From positions 1-7,161 of the forward strand of contig CAKVDW010000033.1 of NCBI GenBank assembly GCA_934728065.1: DNA of 7,161 bases, given 5' to 3'. This DNA comes from an uncultured Campylobacter sp. Its GTDB lineage: Bacteria > Campylobacterota > Campylobacteria > Campylobacterales > Campylobacteraceae. Below the pieces are notes generated by a model that made no database searches, was not told the DNA's origin, and saw only the letters and a program-made list of their open reading frames with translations. Positions 1 through 6,461 of the stretch are shown in pieces (positions within the stretch are counted from its first letter, which is position 1; every line of letters starts with the position of its first letter). The position numbers and the translations under genes are program-made.

Positions 1-72
1 AGCCTCAACATCTTTTGAACAAATTTCATCAACTTCATAAAAGGCTTTGAGGTTTTTGTCAAACACGGTCAT
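1..72 (-). CDS. 5' end of an unidentified protein, cut by the left edge
   Basis: An ATG at 70-72 on the minus strand opens a frame that stays free of stops to base 1, giving 24 residues beginning MTVFDKNLKAFYEV. An AAGG ribosome site lies about 8 bases upstream of the ATG, which supports this start. The gene lies 88 bases downstream of the Maf gene on the same strand and could belong to the same transcript; no clear promoter is visible in the gap. The opening (V-F-D-K-N-L-K-A) loosely resembles the start of the neighbouring Maf protein (M-F-E-K-N-L-N-A), so a second, tandem Maf-type gene is possible. Too little is visible to name it, and the resemblance is weak evidence. Confidence 0.6.
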   Translation of the reverse strand, partial: MTVFDKNLKAFYEVDEICSKDVEA

Positions 73-160
73 TGTTTTTACCTTGATAAAAGATGACTTG
101 TAAGCAGGGTAAATTTAAACGCTTGAGTGTTTTTTGCAAGGAAATTCATCAAAAAGCCTT

Positions 161-2065
161 TTATAAAATCTTTCTTTTTTCAAGTTCTTCTCTTAAAGGC
201 ACTATGTTTTTGTTTATGCTTTCTTGGAAAACTTCAAGCAGGTCAATCACTTCCTCAAGCCAAGCTTCGTGCGAGAAAATCCACATTACAAGTTTGTTTT
301 GTCTTTCGGTTTCGTTTTCAAAATTTTGAGCATATAAAGGCGCAAATTCAACTTCTAAATGAAAAAGCAAGGGGGATAATATTTCGTTGCAAAATAAAGA
401 TTTTTTATTTTCCATTCTTGTTTTGATTTTATCTATACTTTCGTTTATCTCATCGTAAGTATAAGACTGTTTGCCTGTGGTAAGGGATTGAATTTGTTTA
501 AGAACTTTTTTACAGTCTTTTATGTATCTAAGATTAAGGCTTTGTCCTTTTTTTATCATCTTATAAGCTTTTAGCATATTTTCGCCACTTTCTTTTCGGG
601 TGGGGTATTTTAGTTTATAAAATTTTTTATCAGGTTTTTTGGCTAAAAAGTTCTCACAAAGTTGCTTAAAGGGCATTTCTATCGTGCCTTCTATCCTCGC
701 TCCACCTTCAGTGCAATTATATGTTTTTGTGTGATTTTTGTTGTTAAAGATATATATTTCAAAGAAATTCTTAAACCAAATCCAAGACGGACGAGCCTTT
801 ACTGTTCCAACTCCACCATAAGCTGTTGTGGTTTTGATTTCTGATTTTCTTCTTGCATCATATTTCTTTTCATTTGCTTCAAATAAATATCCTTGCGGGT
901 GCGAATCCCCATCATCTGAAAAAGCCAAATCCTGCCCTACAAAAGCAATTTTTGTATAACGCAAAAATCTATTTGCTATTTCATAAGCAAAATTCATCAC
1001 GCTTTGACCACCACTTGCATAACCAAAGGTGTCTATTTTGAAGTAAAATTGAAAGGGTAATGACCTTGCAACTAAGATATAATTTCTTTTGTATTTTTCT
1101 AAATTTTTTACCACTTTTGGATGAACAAGAGACATAAAAATAAAAGTAATATCTTTATCAAATTCCCCAAAGTCATCTTCAAAAAAATCCGCCATATTTT
1201 CTGTTCTTTCCAAACATAAAACATAATCAGGTTTAATGCCGTTTTTATAAAGTATAGGATAGGCACTATCAGCACAAAAAATAGTGGCTTTGCTTGCATA
1301 TTCTTTAAGTAAGGGCAGTTGTTTAGTTAAACTTGGTCCTGTGGCTACAAGTATGGCAAATTCGGTTTTTTTTGACCTTTTTTTGATGAGTTCTAATAAA
1401 TTTGGATGAGCAAACATTTTGGGTAAATTTATTAAAAACTGTTCAGCTCCTGTTAGAGCATCTCTTGGGTCATTTCCGTGTCTTGCAGCCCAAATAGCCA
1501 TAGCATCTATATTTAAGTCATTAATTCTTTTCATTTCTGCTTGGTCTTTAAGATAATAATCGCTGTGAATGTGTAAGGTATAGAGCCTATAAAACATACT
1601 GATATTCTTTAATCCAAAAGTTAAATCAGCCTTAGGTGAATTGTAATATTTGCTATAAATAATAATCAACCTGCCTTGAGCAAGTTCTTTTGAAAAATCA
1701 CTCAAATTAAAAGCCATATAAATGAGTTCTAAATTCTTTTCAAAAACAACTATTCTCTTGTGGTTTTGATTTTGCAGTAATATCTTATATAAAAACCCAT
1801 TGCCTAAGCCATAAAAAAACAAACAAGGATAGCGTAAATATTCTTTTTGAAAAGGCTCTAGGCTTTTTTGTAATTCTATGAAAGGTTTTTGGTAGATTTT
1901 TTCTTTTGTTTTTTTGTTGATGATATTTGCATTTAAAACTTCATCTTTATCTAAATCATATTCAAAATGTAAATTTTTGAGCTTTTGTAAGCCTTTTTTA
2001 AGCTCATCATAGCCCCTAGCTCGTAAGGCGTTTAAATTTTTTTCAAACATATCTGTTTTTATCAT
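161..2065 (-). CDS. maf: Motility accessory factor (Maf/DUF115, MptE-like) protein, flagellin glycosylation type
   Basis: This 634-residue protein matches the Maf/DUF115 family in length and motifs. Visible hallmarks, in order, are FYGLGNG (about 84-90) in the N-terminal region, VATGPSL (about 240-246) followed by CADSA (264-268) at the start of the central glycosyltransferase-like domain, VGQDLAF (376-382), and CTEGGARIEGT (about 451-461). The C-terminal 150 residues are charged and helical-looking. Maf proteins in Campylobacter, Helicobacter and Aeromonas are needed for adding nonulosonic acids (pseudaminic or legionaminic acid) to flagellin in the cytoplasm before export; that role is from family knowledge. 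The ATG at 2063-2065 has AGGA 6 bases upstream, favouring it over the in-frame ATG fifteen bases further in. It is transcribed divergently from the methyltransferase gene. The frame is intact, although the coding strand has A7 and A8 runs in the codons for residues 228-233 (KKRSKK). Which sugar and which Maf paralogue it is cannot be told. Confidence 0.93.
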   Translation of the reverse strand: MIKTDMFEKNLNALRARGYDELKKGLQKLKNLHFEYDLDKDEVLNANIINKKTKEKIYQKPFIELQKSLEPFQKEYLRYPCLFFYGLGNGFLYKILLQNQNHKRIVVFEKNLELIYMAFNLSDFSKELAQGRLIIIYSKYYNSPKADLTFGLKNISMFYRLYTLHIHSDYYLKDQAEMKRINDLNIDAMAIWAARHGNDPRDALTGAEQFLINLPKMFAHPNLLELIKKRSKKTEFAILVATGPSLTKQLPLLKEYASKATIFCADSAYPILYKNGIKPDYVLCLERTENMADFFEDDFGEFDKDITFIFMSLVHPKVVKNLEKYKRNYILVARSLPFQFYFKIDTFGYASGGQSVMNFAYEIANRFLRYTKIAFVGQDLAFSDDGDSHPQGYLFEANEKKYDARRKSEIKTTTAYGGVGTVKARPSWIWFKNFFEIYIFNNKNHTKTYNCTEGGARIEGTIEMPFKQLCENFLAKKPDKKFYKLKYPTRKESGENMLKAYKMIKKGQSLNLRYIKDCKKVLKQIQSLTTGKQSYTYDEINESIDKIKTRMENKKSLFCNEILSPLLFHLEVEFAPLYAQNFENETERQNKLVMWIFSHEAWLEEVIDLLEVFQESINKNIVPLREELEKRKIL

Positions 2066-2165
2066 TGCGAGTCCTGCTTTAAAAATTTATAAAAAATAAT
2101 AGCGAAATTAATTTAATATTTAATTAAATTTGATAAGGTTTTTGTTATTTTAAGGGGGATAAACT
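2066..2165. promoter_or_regulatory. Divergent AT-rich intergenic region with candidate promoters for maf and the methyltransferase
   Basis: This 100-base gap separates two divergent genes and must hold both promoters unless they are read from further away. For the minus-strand Maf gene a TATAAA-type -10 lies at about 2087-2093, which would give a leader of roughly 15 bases. For the plus-strand methyltransferase a TAATAT at 2114-2119 would give a leader of about 40 bases. There is no recognisable -35, as is normal for Campylobacter vegetative promoters. An 8-base inverted repeat with a 5-base loop (2110-2130) sits between them; it is pure A/T and could be chance. The assignments are inference from base composition and spacing. 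Confidence 0.35.
2152..2158 (+). promoter_or_regulatory. Strong ribosome binding site that fixes a TTG start
   Basis: AAGGGGG lies 7 bases before the TTG at 2166. No in-frame ATG lies near it, and the residues directly after the TTG (DIKYWTKFYQ) look like the normal N-terminus of a small class I methyltransferase, so this site decides the start. Confidence 0.7.
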
Positions 2166-2831
2166 TTGGATATAAAGTATTGGACTAAATTTTATCAAAA
2201 GCATAAAACAAACACAAAGCCATCTCTTTTTGCTCGGTTTGTGTATGAAAACTACCTTTCCTTGCAAAGCTCACCAACCCTGCTTGAGCTTGGTTGTGGG
2301 AACGGTCGAGATGCTTTTTATTTTGCCCAAAATGGCGTTAGCGTTGTAGCCATAGACCAAATAGAAGAAGAAATAGCCTATCTTTCAGCACAAAAGAAAG
2401 CAAACATCTCTTTTGTTTGTGGAGATTTTACACAACTTGATGATTTAAAGGCTCAATTTAACTGTATTTACTCTCGTTTTACTCTGCATTCTATTAGCCT
2501 TAAAGAGCAAAAAAGGCTTTTTAAAGCATTGCCTCATTTGCTTTGTCCAAATGGCATACTTGCCATTGAGGCTAGAGGATATAAAAATTCACTTTACAAA
2601 AAAGGCGAGCCTGTAAGCTTGCAAGAGGATGCTTTTATTTACGATGGGCATTATCGGCGTTTTGTGAATTTTGAACTGCTTTGTGATGAACTTAAAGACA
2701 GCTTTGAGCTTGTTTTTGCTAAAGAGCAGCTTGGTTTTGCTCCTTTTAATAACCAAGATGATTATTTTTTTCGTATAATTGCCCTTGCAAGCAACAAGAG
2801 AGAGAGAGAGAGTAAAATGGTGCGACTGTGA
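2166..2831 (+). CDS. Class I SAM-dependent methyltransferase with an (AG)8 repeat in its 3' end
   Basis: The 221-residue product is a small class I (Rossmann-fold) methyltransferase. Motif I is LELGCGNGRDA (40-50), the acidic residue closing strand 2 is D64 in VVAID, motif II is FVCGDF (83-88) with D87, and the post-II strand is NCIYSRFTLHSI (99-110). The fold ends with the usual last strand at FFRIIALAS (201-209). Start is a TTG with AAGGGGG 7 bases upstream. The substrate is unknown; such genes in Campylobacter glycan loci often methylate sugars or related small molecules, but nothing here shows that. The last twelve residues are encoded partly by an (AG)8 run (2797-2812), giving a K-R-E-R-E-S tail. 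A loss or gain of one unit changes only the tail: about 215 residues with 7 units, 221 with 8, about 231 with 9. It is divergent from maf and lies 207 bases before the phosphonate operon. Confidence 0.9.
   Translation: MDIKYWTKFYQKHKTNTKPSLFARFVYENYLSLQSSPTLLELGCGNGRDAFYFAQNGVSVVAIDQIEEEIAYLSAQKKANISFVCGDFTQLDDLKAQFNCIYSRFTLHSISLKEQKRLFKALPHLLCPNGILAIEARGYKNSLYKKGEPVSLQEDAFIYDGHYRRFVNFELLCDELKDSFELVFAKEQLGFAPFNNQDDYFFRIIALASNKRERESKMVRL
2797..2812 (+). repeat. (AG)8 dinucleotide simple-sequence repeat
   Basis: Eight perfect AG units lie inside the last codons of the methyltransferase gene. Loss of one unit puts a TAA at 2813-2815 in frame. Gain of one unit opens a tail of about 15 residues that stops at the TAA at 2857-2859. 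In either case the methyltransferase core is untouched. Tracts of this type are prone to slipped-strand mispairing; whether this one varies is not shown by a single sequence. Confidence 0.9.
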
Positions 2832-2992
2832 AACAAGAATGTTTTATAATGCTGCTTAAATTCAAACAGCCTTTTTAGCTTTATCCAAATTCATAAAATC
2901 TTACACACATTTTATCCACATAAGTCATAACTTAAAAATTTATATCTTAATTTTTTAAATTCAAACAAAATTAATCCCTAGTTAAAAATCCG

Positions 2993-3007
2993 TTTTTTTT
3001 TTTTTTT
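2993..3007 (+). repeat. T15 homopolymer next to the operon -10 box
   Basis: Fifteen consecutive T residues end directly at a TATAAAAT sequence. Campylobacter vegetative promoters typically use a T-rich stretch upstream of the -10 in place of a -35, so this run occupies the position where its length could affect promoter strength. Long homopolymers are slippage-prone. Confidence 0.9.
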
Positions 3008-3014
3008 ATAAAAT
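3007..3014 (+). promoter_or_regulatory. Candidate -10 box (TATAAAAT) for the phosphonate operon
   Basis: TATAAAAT directly follows the T15 tract and lies 24 bases before the first start codon of the operon. A transcript beginning about 7 bases downstream would have a leader of roughly 18 bases that still includes the AAGGA ribosome site at 3028-3032. The assignment rests on sequence likeness and spacing only. Confidence 0.55.
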
Positions 3015-3038
3015 GGTTTAAAATTACAAGGATATATA

Positions 3039-4052
3039 ATGTCAAGTGCAATCAAACAAGAATCCACCTCCGCTGGTAGAGTGGTGAATAACTCCAAAAA
3101 AGACATTGATGCTATTTGTGCGAAAAAATATGGACAAAAATGGCATCAATACCGCAAAAAATGGGCTGATGCGTCAAATCACATTATGCAAGATTTTCCT
3201 CTTTTTGTTCGTTTTGAAAATCAATTTAAATGCAATGCAAGGTGTGCTATGTGTGTTCACGGACACAAGGATTTAAGAGATGATTATAAATATGATGGCT
3301 ATTTGCCCTTTGATGTTTTTAAAAGGCTTGTTGATGAGTGCGATGAACACGAATGCCCATCTATTGCTCCCTCTCAAACAAATGAACCCTTACTTGATCC
3401 TGATATCATCGAAAGGCTTGAGTATTTAAGTGAAAAACCAAGCATTATGGATATACATTTTAACACCAATGCTTCTTTGTTAAGCGAAGAAAAAAGCAAA
3501 AGAATACTTGATACAAATGTTACAAGAATGAATTTTAGCATTGATGCCATCACAGAAGAAACTTATAAAAAAATTCGTATCGGGCTTGATTTTAAAACAG
3601 TGTTAAAAAATATTGACTCGTTTTTAAATTTACGCGCAAAAATGGGCAAAGAGCTACCCATTGTTCGTGTTAGCTTTTTATTGCAAGAAAAAAACAAACA
3701 CGAGCTTGAAGCCTTTAAGGAATTTTGGGTTGATAAGGTTGATTATGTAGCTGTTCAAAGATATGTGCCTATTTCTCCATTTGATGATGAGCGAAGTTAT
3801 GCTATTAGCGATGCGCCTATTTCTGGTAAGCAAAGCTGTTCTTATCCCTTTGAATCTTTGTTTATCCACGGAGATGGCTTGGTAGTGCCTTGCGCATCAC
3901 ATAGGGCAAAGCACATTGCTGTTGGCAACATTTATGAAAGCTCTATTTATGATATATGGCATTCAAAGGGTATGGACGAGTTAAGAAAAGCTCATATAAG
4001 CGGGGATTTAAGCAAAACAAAACTTTGTGATACTTGCTTGTTTAAAGGATAA
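3039..4052 (+). CDS. Radical SAM protein with SPASM-like C-terminal cysteines, first gene of the phosphonate operon
   Basis: The 337-residue protein has the radical SAM signature CNARCAMC, with C65, C69 and C72 binding the 4Fe-4S cluster that cleaves S-adenosylmethionine. Supporting core features are the QTNEPLL loop (113-119), HFNTNASLL (140-148) and NFSIDA (165-170). The C-terminal part carries C267, C285 and a CxxC at C330 and C333, with G-N-I-Y...D-I-W before it, the pattern of a SPASM/twitch domain holding an auxiliary iron-sulfur cluster. No cobalamin-binding domain is present, unlike Fom3- or PhpK-type phosphonate methylases. The first 50 residues are a charged extension. AAGGA lies 6 bases before the ATG. 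It is followed after 3 bases by the mutase gene, so it very probably acts in the same pathway, perhaps modifying the phosphonate or its carrier sugar; the reaction is not known. The fold is certain, the function is open. Confidence 0.92.
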   Translation: MSSAIKQESTSAGRVVNNSKKDIDAICAKKYGQKWHQYRKKWADASNHIMQDFPLFVRFENQFKCNARCAMCVHGHKDLRDDYKYDGYLPFDVFKRLVDECDEHECPSIAPSQTNEPLLDPDIIERLEYLSEKPSIMDIHFNTNASLLSEEKSKRILDTNVTRMNFSIDAITEETYKKIRIGLDFKTVLKNIDSFLNLRAKMGKELPIVRVSFLLQEKNKHELEAFKEFWVDKVDYVAVQRYVPISPFDDERSYAISDAPISGKQSCSYPFESLFIHGDGLVVPCASHRAKHIAVGNIYESSIYDIWHSKGMDELRKAHISGDLSKTKLCDTCLFKG

Positions 4053-4055
4053 GAA

Positions 4056-5360
4056 ATGAAAAAAATCGTTTATGTTCCTATGGCAGCTGATATTATCCAC
4101 CCTGGACATTTAAATATTATCAAAGAGGCTTCAAAACTTGGCTATGTTATCGTTGGACTTTTTACAGATAAAGCCATAGCAAGCTACAAAAGAGTGCCTT
4201 TTATGAATTATGAACAAAGAAAAATCATCGTTGAGGGCTTAAAAGGCGTTGATGAGGTTGTGCCTCAAGATGAAAAAGAATACGACAACAACCTTTTAAA
4301 ATACAAGCCCCATTATCTAGTTCACGGAGATGATTGGAAAGATGGTCCTTTGGCAAGTGGTAGGGAAAAGGCTATAAAGTTAATGGCAAGCTGGAAAGGC
4401 GAAGTGATAGAGCCAAAATACACTAAAAACATCTCCTCAACCCAAATCAACAAAAGATTAAAAGAACTCGGTGTTTTGCCTCAAATTCGCCTTGCTTCTT
4501 TACGCAAGATTTTAAACACAAAGCCCATTATTAAGGGTATAGAGGCACATAGTGGTTTAAGTGCTATGATAGTTGAAAGTGCAAGTGTTAAAGACAAAGA
4601 GGGCATCAATCAAAGCTTTGATGTGATGTGGTTAAGCTCTTTGACAGATAGCAGTTCTAAAGGAAAGCCAGATATTGAATTTGTGGATTTAACCTCAAGG
4701 ATTAGCACGGTCAATGACATTTTAGAAGTTTCTACAAAACCTATCATTTACGATGGGGACACAGGCTCACAAATTCCGCATTTTGCGATGATGGTAAAAA
4801 GGCTAGAACGACTTGGCGTGAGTGCTGTTGTGATAGAGGACAAAATGGGCTTAAAGAAAAATTCTTTGCTTGAAGGAGAAGCAGCCAAACACACACAAGA
4901 TTCAATAGAAAATTTTTGCGAAAAAATCAAAGCAGGGAAAAAGGCAAGGCTTACAGATGATTTTATGATAATCGCTCGCATTGAAAGCTTGATTTTGGGT
5001 GTTGGAATGGATGATGCCATTAAAAGAGCAAAGGCTTATTTAGAAGCTGGAGCAGACGGCATTATGATACATTCTCGCCAAAAAGACGGCAAGGAAATTT
5101 TAGACTTTTGCAAGCTTTACAACGAGCTTGAAAACCGCAAATTCTTAATGGTCGTGCCTACAAACTATCCATCTTTGAGCGAAGATGATTTAAAAGAAGC
5201 TGGGGTTAATATCATCGTTTATGCAAACCAACTCCTGCGTTCTGCTTACAGTGCTATGCTTGAAACCGCACAAAGCATTTTAGAGCATAAAAGGGCTTTA
5301 GAAGCTGATAAAAAATACATTAAAGCCATTGATTTAATCGCACTTATCAAGGAAAATTAA
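4056..5360 (+). CDS. aepX: Bifunctional cytidylyltransferase-phosphoenolpyruvate mutase
   Basis: This 434-residue protein joins two enzymes. Residues 1-135 are a small nucleotidyltransferase of the TagD/glycerol-3-phosphate cytidylyltransferase type, with HPGH (15-18) and ISSTQI (126-131), the two nucleotide-binding motifs. Residues about 145-434 are a phosphoenolpyruvate mutase of the isocitrate-lyase superfamily, with GIEAHSGLSA (161-170), the metal-site region YDGDTG (232-237) and the mutase-specific loop EDKMGLKKNS (261-270), which separates mutases from the related lyases. The mutase rearranges phosphoenolpyruvate to phosphonopyruvate, the entry to nearly all natural phosphonates. The other half presumably makes a CMP-phosphonate for glycan transfer; that is inference from the family. 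Fusions of these two domains are known in other bacteria. The ATG has AAAGGA 6 bases upstream, inside the end of the radical SAM gene, and the next gene follows with no gap. Both active sites look intact. Confidence 0.95.
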   Translation: MKKIVYVPMAADIIHPGHLNIIKEASKLGYVIVGLFTDKAIASYKRVPFMNYEQRKIIVEGLKGVDEVVPQDEKEYDNNLLKYKPHYLVHGDDWKDGPLASGREKAIKLMASWKGEVIEPKYTKNISSTQINKRLKELGVLPQIRLASLRKILNTKPIIKGIEAHSGLSAMIVESASVKDKEGINQSFDVMWLSSLTDSSSKGKPDIEFVDLTSRISTVNDILEVSTKPIIYDGDTGSQIPHFAMMVKRLERLGVSAVVIEDKMGLKKNSLLEGEAAKHTQDSIENFCEKIKAGKKARLTDDFMIIARIESLILGVGMDDAIKRAKAYLEAGADGIMIHSRQKDGKEILDFCKLYNELENRKFLMVVPTNYPSLSEDDLKEAGVNIIVYANQLLRSAYSAMLETAQSILEHKRALEADKKYIKAIDLIALIKEN

Positions 5361-6461
5361 GTGTTAGATTCTAAAGAATTTGCCTTATTTTTAAAAGAGC
5401 ATATAGGGCTTTTTGCTGGTGTGCCTGATAGCCTTTTAAAGCCTTTAAATTCAGCCTTAAATGAGCTTATTAGCCCAAATGATTTTTACACAACAGCAAA
5501 TGAGGGACAAGCCATTGCTTTTGCAAGTGCTTATCATTTAGCTACAAAAAAACTCGCCCTTGTTTATATGCAAAATTCTGGACTTGGCAATGCCATAAAT
5601 CCACTTTTATCCTTAGCTGACGAGCTTGTGTATAAGATTCCTCTTGTGATGTTCATAGGGCTTAGGGGCGGTAAAGATGATGAGCCTCAGCACAAAAAAC
5701 AAGGGCTTGTTACAGAGGAAATTTTGCGCTCTTGTGCTATTTCTTATTTTGTTTTAAGCAAGGAGTTAAATGAGGCTAAAAGGCAGTGCGAACACGCTTT
5801 TAAAGAAAGTTTGCAAAATTCAAAAGTCATTGCCATTTTGGTTCAAAAAGATAGTTTTACCCCCTTTAAAAGCCCTTTAAATTCTAAAACAGCAACATTA
5901 AATTTAAAAAGAGAAGAAGTCATTTCTATCATTTGTGAAAACTATAAAGATGCAAAATTTATATGCACCACAGGTCATATCGGACGAGAATGCTATGATT
6001 TACGCGATAAAAAAGGCGAAAAACACGACAATGACTTTTTAGTCGTTGGCTCTATGGGCTTTGCAAGCAGCATTGCCTTTATACTTTCAAAATACACAAA
6101 AAAACAAATCATTTGTTTAGATGGAGACGGTGCTTTTTTAATGCACCTTGGAGCAGTTTCAAATTTTAAAGGAAGCAAATTCTTGCATATAGTGCTGAAT
6201 AATTTTGCTCACGGCAGTGTGGGCGGACAGGCAACAAATGCTAACAATGTTGATTTTGTGCAAATAGCAAAAGCAAGTGGCTATGAAATCGCCTTTCGCG
6301 TAAGCGATGAAAAAGATTTAAAAGAAAAATTAAAAGAGATTAGGGGCAGGAACGGTTTGATATTTATAGAAATTCTTGTCAGCAAAGAAGCCAGAAAAGA
6401 TTTAGGTCGTCCAAAGGACATTTTAGCCTTAAAGCAAAAATTTTGCGAAGGCTTAAGATGA
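5361..6461 (+). CDS. aepY: Phosphonopyruvate decarboxylase (thiamine diphosphate-dependent)
   Basis: The 366-residue product decarboxylates phosphonopyruvate to phosphonoacetaldehyde, the irreversible step that drives the unfavourable mutase reaction. The N-terminal half is the PYR domain, with FAGVPDSLL (18-26) and NEGQAIA (47-53), where E48 is the conserved glutamate that activates the cofactor. The C-terminal half is the PP domain, with the diphosphate and Mg motif starting at GDG (255-257) and ending at NN (280-281), followed by AHGSVGGQ (283-290), a sequence typical of this family and of the related sulfopyruvate decarboxylases. The mutase next door decides for phosphonopyruvate. Length is slightly short of the usual 375-400 residues but both domains are complete. 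The start is GTG, immediately after the previous stop codon, with AAGGA (5349-5353) 7 bases upstream, so translation is probably coupled. Confidence 0.94.
   Translation: MLDSKEFALFLKEHIGLFAGVPDSLLKPLNSALNELISPNDFYTTANEGQAIAFASAYHLATKKLALVYMQNSGLGNAINPLLSLADELVYKIPLVMFIGLRGGKDDEPQHKKQGLVTEEILRSCAISYFVLSKELNEAKRQCEHAFKESLQNSKVIAILVQKDSFTPFKSPLNSKTATLNLKREEVISIICENYKDAKFICTTGHIGRECYDLRDKKGEKHDNDFLVVGSMGFASSIAFILSKYTKKQIICLDGDGAFLMHLGAVSNFKGSKFLHIVLNNFAHGSVGGQATNANNVDFVQIAKASGYEIAFRVSDEKDLKEKLKEIRGRNGLIFIEILVSKEARKDLGRPKDILALKQKFCEGLR

Larger units (their letters stand above)
2832..3038 (+). promoter_or_regulatory. Intergenic region before the phosphonate operon
   Basis: This 207-base stretch contains no credible gene. 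It holds a weak GCTG/CAGC hairpin followed by T5 (2851-2876), a 13-base direct repeat TTAAATTCAAACA at 2856-2868 and 2955-2967, a perfect match to the general DnaA-box sequence TTATCCACA at 2912-2920 with two one-mismatch relatives nearby, the T15 tract at 2993-3007, and the likely operon promoter. Confidence 0.6.

Noticed and set aside
93..426. Two overlapping plus-strand open frames of 78 and 99 residues
   Set aside because: They lie mostly antisense to the well-supported Maf gene, have no convincing ribosome site, and show low-complexity F/S/K-rich translations typical of shadow frames.
2110..2130. 8-base inverted repeat in the maf/methyltransferase gap as an operator
   Set aside because: It is made only of A and T in a region that is almost all A and T, so chance is the simpler explanation.
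2851..2876. GCTG/CAGC hairpin followed by T5 as a methyltransferase terminator
   Set aside because: The stem is four base pairs with a 12-base loop, too weak to call an intrinsic terminator.
4056..5360. Reading the fusion as an isocitrate or methylisocitrate lyase
   Set aside because: The EDKxGxKxNS loop is specific to PEP mutase-type members, where the lyases carry a catalytic K-K-C-G-H or K-R-C-G-H loop, and the decarboxylase neighbour fits only phosphonate synthesis.
6443..6457. TTG start at 6443 for the APS-kinase-like gene, adding M-R-R-L-K
   Set aside because: The ATG at 6458 has AAGG at ideal distance, overlaps the previous stop as ATGA, and starts just before the P-loop strand as in CysC proteins.
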